Shown here in pieces: positions 5,373 to 5,966 of a DNA stretch of 5,966 bases. Within the stretch, counting starts at the first letter, position 1; each line of letters starts with the position of its first letter. The notes under the pieces are model-generated. The model saw only the letters and a list, made by a program, of their open reading frames with translations. It had not been told where the DNA came from and did no database searches. This DNA is from Pyrinomonadaceae bacterium (GTDB lineage Bacteria > Acidobacteriota > Blastocatellia > Pyrinomonadales > Pyrinomonadaceae). The stretch is taken from contig JACCTF010000535.1 in NCBI GenBank assembly GCA_013812565.1, forward strand, positions 1-5,966, read 5' to 3'. Made by a program: the position numbers and the translations under genes.

Positions 5373-5966
5373 TCATCCGGTTGCGGAAGGCAATTTTACA
5401 TGCGGCATCCCGCGTTGGATGATTCTTTGACGACGCCGAACGCGGCGCGGGTTCTTCTGCGGATTGAAGACGGTGCGCGGGTTCGGGATCATCGCGGCGA
5501 GAAAGGCCGCTTCCTGCGTGGTGAGACTGAGGGCCGATTTGTTGAAGTAGTTTTGCGCCGCCGCTTCTGCGCCGTAGATTCCATCGCCCCACTCGATGAC
5601 GTTCAGATAAAGTTCGAGAATCCGGCGTTTTGATAGATCACGTTCAAGGAAATAAGTGATTGCAGCTTCGCGTCCTTTGCGCAGGAAAGACCGCTCGGTT
5701 GAGAGATAAAGATTCTTGGCGAGCTGTTGCGTGATTGTCGAAGCGCCGCGTCCGAGACTGGGCATCTGCGGAATCCAGCTCGATTCATCCCCCTCGCCTT
5801 CCTCCTTCGCTTCCCTCGCCGCATCGCGCTGCGCCTGTTCCCAAGCCTTCTGAATAGCTTGGTAATCAAAGCCGTTGTGCGTCGCAAAGTTTACGTCTTC
5901 ACCCGCGAGCACAGCGCGTTGCAGATTCGGCGAAATCTTTTCAAGCGGCACCCAACTTTGTATGCG
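5373..5966 (-). CDS. mtgA: Monofunctional peptidoglycan glycosyltransferase, C-terminal part (runs off right edge)
   Basis: The last 197 codons of a minus-strand gene are visible; the N-terminal membrane anchor lies beyond 5966. A GTG at 5951 is internal, because RIQSWVPLEKISP reads continuously upstream of it, as in the family. The GT51 motifs appear in order. AGEDVNFATHNGFD (21-34 of the visible part) carries catalytic Glu23. RGASTITQQLAKNLYL (73-88) is motif 2. RKGREA (96-101) carries the second Glu, E100. RRILELYLNVIEWGDGIYGAEAAA (114-137) and AAFLAAMIPNPRTVFNP follow. The enzyme polymerises lipid II into glycan strands at the outer face of the inner membrane. No transpeptidase domain follows, so it is of the MtgA type and not a bifunctional PBP. 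Between motifs 1 and 2 there are 39 residues where E. coli MtgA has about 19. The extra part is charged (REAKEEGEGDESS) and keeps the frame. Confidence 0.94.
   Translation of the reverse strand, partial: RIQSWVPLEKISPNLQRAVLAGEDVNFATHNGFDYQAIQKAWEQAQRDAAREAKEEGEGDESSWIPQMPSLGRGASTITQQLAKNLYLSTERSFLRKGREAAITYFLERDLSKRRILELYLNVIEWGDGIYGAEAAAQNYFNKSALSLTTQEAAFLAAMIPNPRTVFNPQKNPRRVRRRQRIIQRGMPHVKLPSATG

Noticed and set aside
5361..5633. Plus-strand open frame of 90 codons
   Set aside because: It is antisense to the mtgA 3' part, whose motifs are clear.

Overview
The window looks like chromosomal DNA of a free-living, double-membraned (diderm) bacterium of moderate GC content. The evidence for an outer membrane or periplasm is a lipobox lipoprotein, a signal-peptide hydrolase, a Tat-like oxidoreductase leader and a monofunctional peptidoglycan glycosyltransferase of the MtgA type. 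A secreted ADP-ribosylglycohydrolase-family protein, a leader-bearing Gfo/Idh/MocA oxidoreductase, a Uma2 protein and intergenic palindromes of CACAGAG/TTCAAGG type together suggest a soil or environmental lineage such as Acidobacteriota, with Planctomycetota or Verrucomicrobiota as alternatives. This taxonomic guess rests on general impression and is weak.

Layout. Positions 1-360 (minus) hold the N-terminal third of a Gfo/Idh/MocA-family oxidoreductase that runs off the left edge. A divergent gap of about 480 bp follows, with a candidate promoter and a large nested inverted repeat in its right half. Three plus-strand genes come next: a secreted ADP-ribosylglycohydrolase-family enzyme with an extra C-terminal beta-rich domain (844-2448), a ribose-type periplasmic binding lipoprotein (2590-3555) and a ribokinase (3646-4590). 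A Uma2-family protein (4602-5162, minus) converges on the ribokinase with only 11 bp between the stop codons. After another repeat-bearing gap, the C-terminal part of an MtgA-type peptidoglycan glycosyltransferase (5373-5966, minus) runs off the right edge.

How the genes may work together. The middle three genes read as a small pentose-salvage module. An exported N-/O-glycosyl hydrolase could release ribose or a ribose-like sugar, a lipid-anchored binding protein could capture it, and ribokinase would phosphorylate it in the cytoplasm. Both ends of the module are visible (divergent gene on the left, convergent gene on the right), and it contains no ABC ATPase or permease, so the binding lipoprotein is locally an orphan. 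The divergent oxidoreductase could belong to the same sugar pathway, but only its NAD-binding part is visible. Uma2 and mtgA look unrelated.

All four gaps longer than about 80 bp carry short palindromic or heptad/nonamer-type repeats. Apart from these, the points most worth a second look are the 7-bp-periodic hairpin just before the ribokinase, the Trp beside the ribokinase catalytic Asp, altered pocket residues in the binding protein, and an insertion of about 20 residues in the glycosyltransferase. I saw no CRISPR array, RNA gene, transposase or phage gene.
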